From contig DBYW01000052.1 in NCBI GenBank assembly GCA_002311645.1, positions 1 to 33,977 of the forward strand: DNA of 33,977 bases, given 5' to 3'. The notes under the pieces were generated by a model. It was not told the origin of the DNA and made no database searches. It worked only from the letters and a program-made list of their open reading frames with translations. Numbering within the stretch: the stretch's first letter is position 1; every line of letters starts with the position of its first letter. Position numbers and translations under genes: made by a program. The DNA is from Bacteroidales bacterium UBA1176 (GTDB taxonomy: Bacteria; Bacteroidota; Bacteroidia; Bacteroidales; WCHB1-69). This document shows, in pieces, positions 23,264-30,365 of this stretch.

Positions 23264-24361
23264 TTAATTTCTCACGTCCATGGCGTTGCGCAGGGCGTTG
23301 CCGATGAGCATGAAGGAGAGCACGAGCAGCATGATGGCGATGCCGGGAACAATGGCCAAGTAGGCCTTGTCGAGCACAATGTAGGCGTAGTTTTCCTTCA
23401 TCATCATGCCCCATGACGGCATGGGGGGTTGCACGCCGAGGCCGAGGAAGCTGAGACCCGCTTCGGTGAGGATGGCCGACGAGAAGTTGGAGGCGGCAAT
23501 GACGATGACCGTGCCGGTGATGTTGGGCAGGATGTGCTTGAAGATGATGCGGGGATTGTTGTAGCCTAAGGCCTTGCCGGACTCGACGAAGTCTTGCTCG
23601 CGGAGGCTGATGACCTGGCCGCGCACCACGCGCGCGATGTCCACCCACATGGTCAGGCCGATGGCAATGAAAATCTGCCAGAATCCCTTGCCGAGGGCGA
23701 AGCTGATGGCAATGACCAACAACAGGGTAGGGATGGACCACACCACGTTGATGATGAACATCAGCACGTCGTCGACCTTGCCCCGGTAGTAGCCGGCTAT
23801 AGCACCCACGGCGATGCCGATGACCAAGGCGATGAAGATGGAAAGGAATCCTACGGCCAGGCTCACGCGGGTGCCCATCATGAGTTGGCTGAGCACGTCG
23901 CGCCCGTAGCGGTCGGTGCCCAACAGGAACTTGCGGGTGACCACGGGCGGGTCGGCGAGTTCGGCGAACTTGTAGGTGACCCAGTCGGACTGCTCTAACA
24001 GACGGGCGCGCAACGTGTCGCCGCGCACCTCGTACTCGCTGATGGGTATGGTCTGGTAGCGGTCGGGCTGCCCGGTGAGCATCCTGCGCAACGGGCCAGC
24101 CTTGGGAATGTCCAATCCTGTCTCGACTTGCAGCAACTGTGTGGAGAACCCCGGTGAACGCAGGGCGATTTCCAGCTGTTGGTGGTTGCAGTGCGGCGAG
24201 TGGTCGGGTGTGATGAGATAGCCCAAAACAGCGATTATGATGACCAACAAGATGAAACCGAGGGAAATCATTCCCTCTTTTTCCTTCTTGAAGCGCTGCC
24301 ATGTCAATTCCGACAGGGAGGTGGCACGGTATTCCTTGGGTTTTTTCTTGAAAAATGACAT
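23264..24361 (-). CDS. ABC transporter permease, DppC/OppC/YejE type
   Basis: Inner-membrane permease of the peptide/nickel ABC importer family, 365 aa. The first helix is at about 31-50, then an extracytoplasmic segment of about 95 residues (51-145), then the conserved LGTDRYGRDVLSQL (147-160), five more helices, and the EAA loop that contacts the ATPase (ESGKALGYNNPRIIFKHILP). The large segment after the first helix resembles YejE-like members. No partner permease, ATPase or binding protein lies next to it, so its partners must be elsewhere. I chose the ATG at 24361 (MSFFKKKPKE); the upstream extension overlaps the promoter. Confidence 0.9.
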   Translation of the reverse strand: MSFFKKKPKEYRATSLSELTWQRFKKEKEGMISLGFILLVIIIAVLGYLITPDHSPHCNHQQLEIALRSPGFSTQLLQVETGLDIPKAGPLRRMLTGQPDRYQTIPISEYEVRGDTLRARLLEQSDWVTYKFAELADPPVVTRKFLLGTDRYGRDVLSQLMMGTRVSLAVGFLSIFIALVIGIAVGAIAGYYRGKVDDVLMFIINVVWSIPTLLLVIAISFALGKGFWQIFIAIGLTMWVDIARVVRGQVISLREQDFVESGKALGYNNPRIIFKHILPNITGTVIVIAASNFSSAILTEAGLSFLGLGVQPPMPSWGMMMKENYAYIVLDKAYLAIVPGIAIMLLVLSFMLIGNALRNAMDVRN

Positions 24362-24380
24362 CGTGGATTGAACGAGGGCG

Positions 24381-24388
24381 CAAAAGTA
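24381..24388 (-). promoter_or_regulatory. -7 box for the permease gene
   Basis: On the minus strand TACTTTTG at 24388-24381 fits TAnnTTTG and is about 20 nt upstream of the permease start at 24361, implying a very short leader. I see no good -33 element at the usual distance. Confidence 0.5.
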
Positions 24389-24522
24389 CAAAATTTTCCG
24401 CCGCAATATCCCCCGTCTGTTATCATTTGTTGCATACAATGTGGAAAAACAAAAGGATTGCACTCTGACAGGACTTTTTAAAAAACAACATTTCATTGTT
24501 GAAAGAAAAAAAACGGGGAAGG

Positions 24523-24553
24523 TTGCGAGACTTAATGCTTTTTTGTATTTTTG
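24523..24553 (+). promoter_or_regulatory. Promoter for the YebC-family gene
   Basis: TTG at 24523-24525 and TATTTTTG at 24546-24553 are separated by 20 nt. The start at 24655 leaves a leader of about 95 nt, the longest of the recognisable ones in this window; I see no convincing fold in it. Confidence 0.7.
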
Positions 24554-24654
24554 CCGCCGATTGATGGTGTGTTGTCGGTGAGTTGCTCTTTAAGAACTCC
24601 TTCCGCGTCACACCGTACCTAACTTTAAAACCTAACCTTAAAACACACAACACT

Positions 24655-25386
24655 ATGGGAAGAGCTTTTGAATATAGAAAGGCAAGAATCTTCAAACGTA
24701 ACGCATACTTGGCTCGCACCTTCACTCGCATTGGCAAGGAAATCACGATGGCAGCAAAGGCGGGTGGCCCCGATCCTGCACAAAACTCCAAACTCCGTCT
24801 GCTTATCCAAACGGCCCGGAATGAAAATATGCCCAAGGACAACATCGATCGCGCCATCAAACGTGCCTTCGAGAAAGACCAGTCTGACTACAAGGAGATG
24901 GTATACGAAGGTCGCGGACCGCACGGCATCGCTATCCTTATCGAAGCCGCCACCGACAACAACCAACGCACGGTCGCCAATATCCGCAGCTATTTCAACA
25001 AGTTCGGCGGCTCCCTCGGCACCTCCGGTATGCTCGACTTCCTCTTTGACCACAAATGCATCTTCACCATTGTCCGCAAACCCGAACTCGACATCGAGGA
25101 ATTCGAACTCTCCATGATGGATTTCGACGCCGAAATAGATGCCGACGATGAAGAGGTCATCATTATGGCTGATTTTACCGCTTTTGGACCTATCCAAAAG
25201 TATTTGGAAGACAACGGATTGGAAATCAAGAGCTTTAAACTTGACCGTATCCCCAAGGAACTCAAAACCCTCACCGACGAACAACGCGCCGAGGTTAACG
25301 TCCTTCTCGACAAAATCAACGATGACGAGGACGTGACCAACGTATACCATAACATGGAAGAGCCCGAAGAACCCGCGGAAGAGTAA
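24655..25386 (+). CDS. YebC/PmpR (TACO1) family protein
   Basis: A 243-residue member of the family that includes bacterial YebC and mitochondrial TACO1. These are seen both as transcription regulators and, more recently, as translation factors relieving ribosome stalling. The conserved N-terminus GRAFEYRKARIFKRNA, the RIGKEITMAAKAGG-PDP-NSKLR segment (about 26-47), NMPKDNIDRAIKRA and the middle YEGRGPHGIAILIEA-TDN stretch are all present. The C-terminus is acidic. The ATG at 24655 gives the family N-terminus. pRiA4b ORF-3-like and miaA genes follow on the same strand, 38 nt downstream. Confidence 0.92.
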   Translation: MGRAFEYRKARIFKRNAYLARTFTRIGKEITMAAKAGGPDPAQNSKLRLLIQTARNENMPKDNIDRAIKRAFEKDQSDYKEMVYEGRGPHGIAILIEAATDNNQRTVANIRSYFNKFGGSLGTSGMLDFLFDHKCIFTIVRKPELDIEEFELSMMDFDAEIDADDEEVIIMADFTAFGPIQKYLEDNGLEIKSFKLDRIPKELKTLTDEQRAEVNVLLDKINDDEDVTNVYHNMEEPEEPAEE

Positions 25387-25424
25387 TCCGGCCCTTCTTT
25401 TTTCTTCACCAAAACCATTCACCT

Positions 25425-26018
25425 ATGTATTACTACAAGTTCAGAGTCTATTACGACGAAGTGGAGGATTTCGTACGTGACGTGGAAATCCTTGCCAACG
25501 ACAACTTCGAGTCCTTCCACAAACTGCTGTACGACTGCATCGGTTTGAAGGGTAACGAGTTCGCCGCATTCTCCATCTGTGACCCCAAGTGGAACAAACA
25601 GAAGGAAATCACGCTGATGGACACCTCAGACGACGAGGTGACAGAAGAACCGGAATACGATGACATGGACGAGTACAGCACCAAGTCCCATTTGCCAACT
25701 TTCGTGATGAGCGAAAGCATCCTCAAGGATTTCATCTCAGACCCGCACCAGCACATCATGTACGAATACGACTTCATGAACCCGAAGGTGTTCTACATCG
25801 AGTTGCAAAAGGTGTTGCAGACCGATGACCCCAAGGGCTTCCCTCGTTGTACTTTCAAGGCGATGGAATTGCCGGTGTCCGTCAATGATGTCGATTTGCC
25901 TACTCCAGAAGACCTTCTTCTTGATGAAGAGGAGGATGAACCGGAAGAGGACAATCTTTTCGGCGATGTCTACGACGAGGAGGATTTCAGCGACTTGAAT
26001 GATTTCCAGGACTATTGA
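25425..26018 (+). CDS. pRiA4b ORF-3-like protein (IS1096 passenger TnpR-like family)
   Basis: A 197-residue protein of unknown function. The N-terminal MYYYKFRVYYDEVEDFVRDV and SFHKLLYDCIGLKGNEFAAF segments resemble the plasmid pRiA4b ORF-3 family, whose beta-strand, helix and strand pattern recurs further on (HIMYEYDF, YIELQKVL). The name comes from mobile elements, but the gene shows no sign of mobility here. The last 50 or so residues are extremely acidic (many Asp/Glu), suggesting a disordered or nucleic-acid-mimicking tail. Its last 20 nt overlap the start of miaA, so the two are translationally coupled. Confidence 0.75.
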   Translation: MYYYKFRVYYDEVEDFVRDVEILANDNFESFHKLLYDCIGLKGNEFAAFSICDPKWNKQKEITLMDTSDDEVTEEPEYDDMDEYSTKSHLPTFVMSESILKDFISDPHQHIMYEYDFMNPKVFYIELQKVLQTDDPKGFPRCTFKAMELPVSVNDVDLPTPEDLLLDEEEDEPEEDNLFGDVYDEEDFSDLNDFQDY

Positions 26019-26868
26019 GGATCGCACCCTGTTGGTCGTCACGGGCCCGACTGCGGTGGGAAAGACCGAGTACACGCTTTCCCTTGCGGAACGGCTTGGC
26101 ACGGTCATAGTCTCCGCCGACTCTCGCCAGATGTTCCGGGAGATGAGCATCGGCACGGCGCGTCCCACGCCTCAGGAACTTGCCCGCGTGCAACACTATT
26201 TCGTCGGCACGCTCTCCATACACGACTATTACAATGTCTCCATCTTCGAGCATCAGGTGCTGGATTTGTTGGAGACGCTTTTTGTGTCCCATCCTGTTGT
26301 GATTATGACAGGTGGAAGTCCCCAATACATTGATGCTGTTTGTAAGGGCGTGGATGAGATGCCGGACCCCGACCCGGCTGTTCGTAAGTATGTCCATCAA
26401 CTGTTGGAGACCAACGGCCTTGATGCTTTGCGCGCCCAGTTGCTCCTCTTTGACCCAGAATCCGGCAATAACATAAACCCCAACGATCATAAGCGGCTCT
26501 GCCGGGCCTTGGAAATATGCCTTCAGACGGGCAAGCCCTACTCCTCGTTCCTGAACGGTGTGCCGCATCCCCGTGACTTCCATATCCAGAAATATTACCT
26601 CAACCGTCCCCGCGAGGTGCTCTTTGACCGTATCGGGCGCCGTGTGGACCAGATGATGGAGCAAGGCCTTCTCGAAGAGGCGCGCGGGCTCTATCCCTTC
26701 CGGGATTTGAATGCCCTGAACACGGTGGGGTATAAGGAGTTGTTTGACTATTTCGATGGGAAATGCAGCTTGGAGCGGGCTGTGGAGGATATCAAAACGC
26801 ATACCCGTCGCTATGCCAAACGGCAACTGACTTGGTTTAAAAGGGAGTTTGAGGAAATTATGCTGTAG
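25999..26868 (+). CDS. miaA: tRNA dimethylallyltransferase
   Basis: MiaA adds a dimethylallyl group to N6 of A37 in tRNAs reading U-starting codons. The 289 aa contain the P-loop GPTAVGKT (16-23), the catalytic DSRQ (41-44), GGSPQYIDAV and the C-terminal RRYAKRQLTWFKRE tRNA-binding segment. The ATG at 25999 overlaps the preceding gene by 20 nt in a different frame. The family P-loop begins so near the start that a later start is not possible. tcdA, another A37-modifying enzyme, converges on it with a gap of 58 nt, in which I find no clear terminator. Confidence 0.95.
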   Translation: MISRTIEDRTLLVVTGPTAVGKTEYTLSLAERLGTVIVSADSRQMFREMSIGTARPTPQELARVQHYFVGTLSIHDYYNVSIFEHQVLDLLETLFVSHPVVIMTGGSPQYIDAVCKGVDEMPDPDPAVRKYVHQLLETNGLDALRAQLLLFDPESGNNINPNDHKRLCRALEICLQTGKPYSSFLNGVPHPRDFHIQKYYLNRPREVLFDRIGRRVDQMMEQGLLEEARGLYPFRDLNALNTVGYKELFDYFDGKCSLERAVEDIKTHTRRYAKRQLTWFKREFEEIML

Positions 26869-26926
26869 CCTTTCCAATATTTGGCCGGAAGACGTGCGGT
26901 CGTGGAACGTACGCTACAAGTGCGCA

Positions 26927-27652
26927 TTATGCATGCGATAACAACGCCCTTATCGCGGCAGAGGCGGCGAAACATCCGAACACGGCGGGCATGTAAGAGA
27001 TGGTGCCCACGGTGGAGAGTTTGTTGGCGGTTGGCTCCTCGTCGATGACAACAGCTTCGTCAGGCACGTGCTCGGGGGAGAACACGACTGTGATCCCGTG
27101 CTTGACCCCTAAACGATAGAGACGCTTGCGTACCATCTTGGCCAAGGCACAATGGTGTGATTTGGCAATGTCTGCGATCTGTACTTGCCCGGGGTCCATT
27201 TTGCCGCCCGCACCCATTACGGAGACGACGGGAAGGTCTCGTTTGTGCGTTTCGAAGAGGAGGTACACCTTGGGCGACAGGGTGTCAATGGCATCCACCA
27301 CGCAGTCGTAACGTGCGGCATTGAGTAATTCGGCGGTGCGTTCGTCGCGCAGGAACTCGTGGATGCAGTGCAGCTTGAGTTCAGGATTGATGTCCAAGAG
27401 GCGTCTGGCCATCACCTCAACTTTGCTCTGACCGACGGTGGAGTGCAATGCCGGTAGCTGGCGGTTGATATTGCTGACGGACACGGTGTCGGCATCCACA
27501 ATGGTGAGTTCACCGATACCGACGCGGCATAGTTGTTCGGCAGCGTATGCTCCCACGCCGCCCACGCCCACCAACAGCACGTGTGCCTGCTCTAACCGGC
27601 GGAGGCCTTCCGCTCCCAACAGAAGCTCTGTCCGTGTTTTCCAAGTGTCCAT
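26927..27652 (-). CDS. tcdA: tRNA threonylcarbamoyladenosine dehydratase
   Basis: An E1-like (ThiF/MoeB fold) enzyme of 241 aa that uses ATP to cyclise t6A37 to ct6A37 in tRNA. The nucleotide-binding GVGGVG is at 29-34, followed by VDADTVSVSNINRQ (about 53-66) and the family stretch DAIDTLSPKVYL. The downstream VMGAGGKMDPGQVQIADI is typical of TcdA rather than ThiF or MoeB. There is no CxxC zinc pair. It is 18 nt downstream of the glycosyltransferase gene and convergent with miaA. Confidence 0.9.
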   Translation of the reverse strand: MDTWKTRTELLLGAEGLRRLEQAHVLLVGVGGVGAYAAEQLCRVGIGELTIVDADTVSVSNINRQLPALHSTVGQSKVEVMARRLLDINPELKLHCIHEFLRDERTAELLNAARYDCVVDAIDTLSPKVYLLFETHKRDLPVVSVMGAGGKMDPGQVQIADIAKSHHCALAKMVRKRLYRLGVKHGITVVFSPEHVPDEAVVIDEEPTANKLSTVGTISYMPAVFGCFAASAAIRALLSHA

Positions 27653-27670
27653 GGTTGTGAAGTTTATGCT

Positions 27671-28753
27671 TTAGAACTTTGCATTTTCTTCGTATACACG
27701 CAGATAGATGCGGTAGATTTCGTCCCAGTTATAGATTTGCAGGGGATGCAGGTCGGTGATGTGCTGCTCGATGGTGGCGAAGCGCTCGCCCACGTAAAGG
27801 ATCTTTTCTGCAAGGTCATCAGCGGAGTGCAGGTCTGCGGCATAGCCGATTTTGCCGTCAGGACAAAGCCCTTCGGGGGCTTCGTACATATTGTGGATGA
27901 TGGGGAGACCCTGCGACAAGGCTTCTGCATAGAATGGACGTGCGGTGTCTTTGAACGACGGCACGATATAGATGTCGTTGTTGCGAAACTCTTGAAAAAG
28001 GGCGTCGCGTGTGATGGTGGGGATGACGTGCATGTTTGTGCTGTCGGCTATGTTGCATCCCATGACGTTGAGCGAGACGTTGTAGTTCTTTTTGTGCAGC
28101 AGTTGGATCGCTTTCTTGACGGGCGTCACGCTCTTGGGCTGGAGGTCTGCGCCTGCTAACAGCAGGCGTGTGTGTACCATCGATACGGGCTTGTGTATGT
28201 GCAGATTCTGGAACCAGAACGGGTCGATGCCGTCGCAGATGCTGAGTGCGTGGCTGAAAATGCGGTCCGAGTCCTCGTTGGAGAGGCGGTTGGCAACAAA
28301 GTCCTGATGGTTGCGGTCGTGAAAGATGGTGCGCAGGGTTTGCAGCAAAACGGGGACGGCAGTCTTGCGCCCGCGCTGCGGGTTGTCGGCCCAGAAACGG
28401 ATGTCTTCAAAATCCACTGCGGCAATGTAGGGAATGGCGTGACGGCGGTGTAGCTCAAGCGCCACGGCTCCACCCGGCCATACGGAGTGCGCATGGATAA
28501 GCCCAATCTCTTCCATGTGGACGTTTTGTTCAATGAAGGCGGCAGTCTCTGCGACCATCTTGTCGAAGTGAAAGAGGGAACTGGGATCGCAGGGCGTGGG
28601 CGAATGCAGGCCGGATACAGGTGCAGGCTTGTTGTCGTCCTTCGTCGCGATGGCGACAGTGATGTTGTGGATGCTGCCCTCGGTGCGTGTGACAAGCTCG
28701 TCTATGCAGGCGGAAGAAACGTTGTCGGCGTATAGATGTAGAATGTTCTTCAT
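27671..28753 (-). CDS. Glycosyltransferase, GT-B fold, GT4-like
   Basis: A 360-residue predicted sugar-nucleotide-dependent glycosyltransferase. The N-terminal half has GT-B features (MKNILHLYADNVSSACIDEL; LIHAHSVWPGG, where GT4 enzymes often read VHxH). The C-terminal half has the donor-site pattern IYIVPSFKDTARPFYAEALSQG, equivalent to the PSxxEGxxxxxxEA motif of GT4 with the first Glu replaced by Asp. No membrane segment or signal peptide is seen. No other polysaccharide genes adjoin it, so acceptor and product are unknown. It has its own -7 box at 28803-28810. Confidence 0.75.
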   Translation of the reverse strand: MKNILHLYADNVSSACIDELVTRTEGSIHNITVAIATKDDNKPAPVSGLHSPTPCDPSSLFHFDKMVAETAAFIEQNVHMEEIGLIHAHSVWPGGAVALELHRRHAIPYIAAVDFEDIRFWADNPQRGRKTAVPVLLQTLRTIFHDRNHQDFVANRLSNEDSDRIFSHALSICDGIDPFWFQNLHIHKPVSMVHTRLLLAGADLQPKSVTPVKKAIQLLHKKNYNVSLNVMGCNIADSTNMHVIPTITRDALFQEFRNNDIYIVPSFKDTARPFYAEALSQGLPIIHNMYEAPEGLCPDGKIGYAADLHSADDLAEKILYVGERFATIEQHITDLHPLQIYNWDEIYRIYLRVYEENAKF

Positions 28754-28802
28754 TGAGTCAATGTTAGAGAATCTTTTCGCTTCCGGGCGAAAAACAAAGG
28801 TG

Positions 28803-28810
28803 CAAAAATA
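28803..28810 (-). promoter_or_regulatory. -7 box for the glycosyltransferase gene
   Basis: On the minus strand TATTTTTG at 28810-28803, about 50 nt upstream of the start at 28753. No clear -33 element. The region between this and the divergent gene at 28990 is AT-rich and otherwise empty. Confidence 0.5.
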
Positions 28811-28934
28811 TCATTTTTTTTGTTGCTGTTGACTTATTCTTTGAGAAAAAAGTCAAAGATGAAGTCCTGCAAAATGTTAAGGAAAAAAGGTTGAATTGTG
28901 TTTCTAAGAAAGTCCGGAATAAGGGATTTTGTTG

Positions 28935-28942
28935 TATTTTTG
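28935..28942 (+). promoter_or_regulatory. -7 box for the flavin fusion gene
   Basis: TATTTTTG at 28935-28942, about 47 nt before the chosen ATG at 28990. No recognisable -33 at the usual distance. Its place rules out a longer reading starting at 28891. Confidence 0.55.
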
Positions 28943-28989
28943 CGGCGTTTTTGAAATCTGCAAGCATATTATATTCTATTTTTATATTT

Positions 28990-30045
28990 ATGAAAAAGAG
29001 CTTCAAATTTAAGCAAAATATGTTGGGAATAGTATGTGTCATTTCTTTCCTGACGATTTCTGTGGCGTTGACAGCCATGCAGTTCAAGGAGACCAAGTCC
29101 ATGCACGCCGCGCGGCGTTGTGTGGAGCAACTGGATGCTCCCGGCGACCCTGTGCGTTTCAGCGACGATACGATGATCGTGAACACTGCGACTATAGGCA
29201 AGGATATCAAGGGCTTCATCGGCACTGTGCCCGTGGAGGTCTACATTTTTGATGGTAAAGTCGTCAAAGTCTCGGCTCTTCCCAATGACGAGACCCCCAG
29301 TTTCTTCCAACAGGCGGCTCGTTTGCTTGGCAGTTGGACGGGACTGACAGTCAAACAGGGCATTGACAAGGATGTGGATGCCGTTAGCGGTGCCACATTC
29401 AGCTCCAATGCCATCATCGCCAACGTGCGTGTCGCTCTCGAGTATGCCGCCAAGGTTGATGTGAAGGAGTTGCGCTCGCGCTCATTGGCCCCAACCCCCA
29501 CCAAGGATGCCCAAAGTTTGGGCTTTAAGAAAATTGATGTGATGTCATTGGAGGAGATGCCCGCAGGATTTTCATTCTATACGGGCGACAATGGGCACGG
29601 TCTCCTGCTGTGCTCCGGCGATTCGCAACACAGCAATGCCATGACCATCGGATGGGGCGCGCTTGGCACGCTATGGGGTAAACGCCCTGCGGTTACCGTC
29701 TATGTGGCTGAGAAACGCTACACCCGTGAGTTTATGGACAAATATGAGTATTTTACCATTATGCACTTCCCCGACAATAGGGTGGTGGACTACATGGGTT
29801 CCCACTCTGGCCGTGACGGCAATAAGGCTCAGGCACTCGGGCTGCACACCCTTTACACGGAAAATGGCACACCCTACTATGCTGAAGCTGATCTTGTGAT
29901 TGAATGCCGCATGATGTATGGAGGCGATCAATTCGACCCCAAGCATTACCGCAGTGATGTGCCCCGTGAACGGTATAAGAACTTTCCCGCCGGTATCCAT
30001 TACCAGTATATCGGTGAGGTTGTGAACGTCTGGAAGAAAAATTAA
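28990..30045 (+). CDS. Membrane-anchored FMN-binding domain fused to a flavin reductase-like domain
   Basis: A 351-residue protein. One N-terminal helix (about 11-30) should anchor it with the rest in the periplasm. Residues about 65-155 form an FMN-binding domain of the NqrC/RnfG type with D130-A-V-S-G-A-T136; T136 is the predicted site where ApbE attaches FMN through phosphoester linkage. Residues about 175-351 resemble a flavin reductase-like split barrel (SNAMTIGWGALGTLWGKRPAVTVYV). Such reductases are usually cytoplasmic, so being behind an anchored FMN domain is unusual. A small membrane protein follows after 18 nt. ApbE is not encoded in the window. I infer extracytosolic electron transfer; the substrate is unknown. 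Confidence 0.82.
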   Translation: MKKSFKFKQNMLGIVCVISFLTISVALTAMQFKETKSMHAARRCVEQLDAPGDPVRFSDDTMIVNTATIGKDIKGFIGTVPVEVYIFDGKVVKVSALPNDETPSFFQQAARLLGSWTGLTVKQGIDKDVDAVSGATFSSNAIIANVRVALEYAAKVDVKELRSRSLAPTPTKDAQSLGFKKIDVMSLEEMPAGFSFYTGDNGHGLLLCSGDSQHSNAMTIGWGALGTLWGKRPAVTVYVAEKRYTREFMDKYEYFTIMHFPDNRVVDYMGSHSGRDGNKAQALGLHTLYTENGTPYYAEADLVIECRMMYGGDQFDPKHYRSDVPRERYKNFPAGIHYQYIGEVVNVWKKN

Positions 30046-30063
30046 CCTATATAGCCTGTTATT

Positions 30064-30348
30064 ATGGAATTTAGCATTTGGGAGGTGTTGTTCCTCCTTT
30101 GTTTTGCGGTAAGCTGGCCCATCTCGATCGCCAAGGCGCTTCGCACGAAGGTCGTGGCCGGCAAGAGCCCCCTGTTCATGTCGCTCATCATCTTAGGCTA
30201 CATTTTCGGCATCATCCACAAACTCACACACAATTACGACATCGTAATGTGGCTCTATGTGCTGAACGGCACGATGGTCTTCATTGACCTGATGCTCTAT
30301 TTCTATTATTCACGGCATCCGAAAATGCAAAAAAACGTCAGCGTGTAG
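30064..30348 (+). CDS. Small membrane protein, possibly PQ-loop/SemiSWEET-like
   Basis: A 94-residue protein with three hydrophobic segments at about 6-22, 36-52 and 60-80. Between the first two is SWPISIAKALRTKVVAGKSP, which resembles a PQ-loop (where SemiSWEET sugar transporters have PQ-x-x-K-x-x-K-x-x-x-G-x-S), with WP in place of PQ. It could also be an unrelated membrane partner of the upstream flavin protein, 18 nt before it. The patatin gene follows 17 nt later, so all three may be one transcript. Confidence 0.65.
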   Translation: MEFSIWEVLFLLCFAVSWPISIAKALRTKVVAGKSPLFMSLIILGYIFGIIHKLTHNYDIVMWLYVLNGTMVFIDLMLYFYYSRHPKMQKNVSV

Positions 30349-30365
30349 CAACAAAAACGATTAAT

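Noticed and set aside
23205..24383. 392-codon Arg/His-rich frame overlapping the permease
   Set aside because: It is a frame-shifted shadow of the permease gene; its composition is typical of GC-rich shadows.
25425..26018. Evidence of an IS or plasmid because of the pRiA4b/IS1096 family name
   Set aside because: No transposase, terminal repeats or composition change are present; the gene sits in an ordinary operon.
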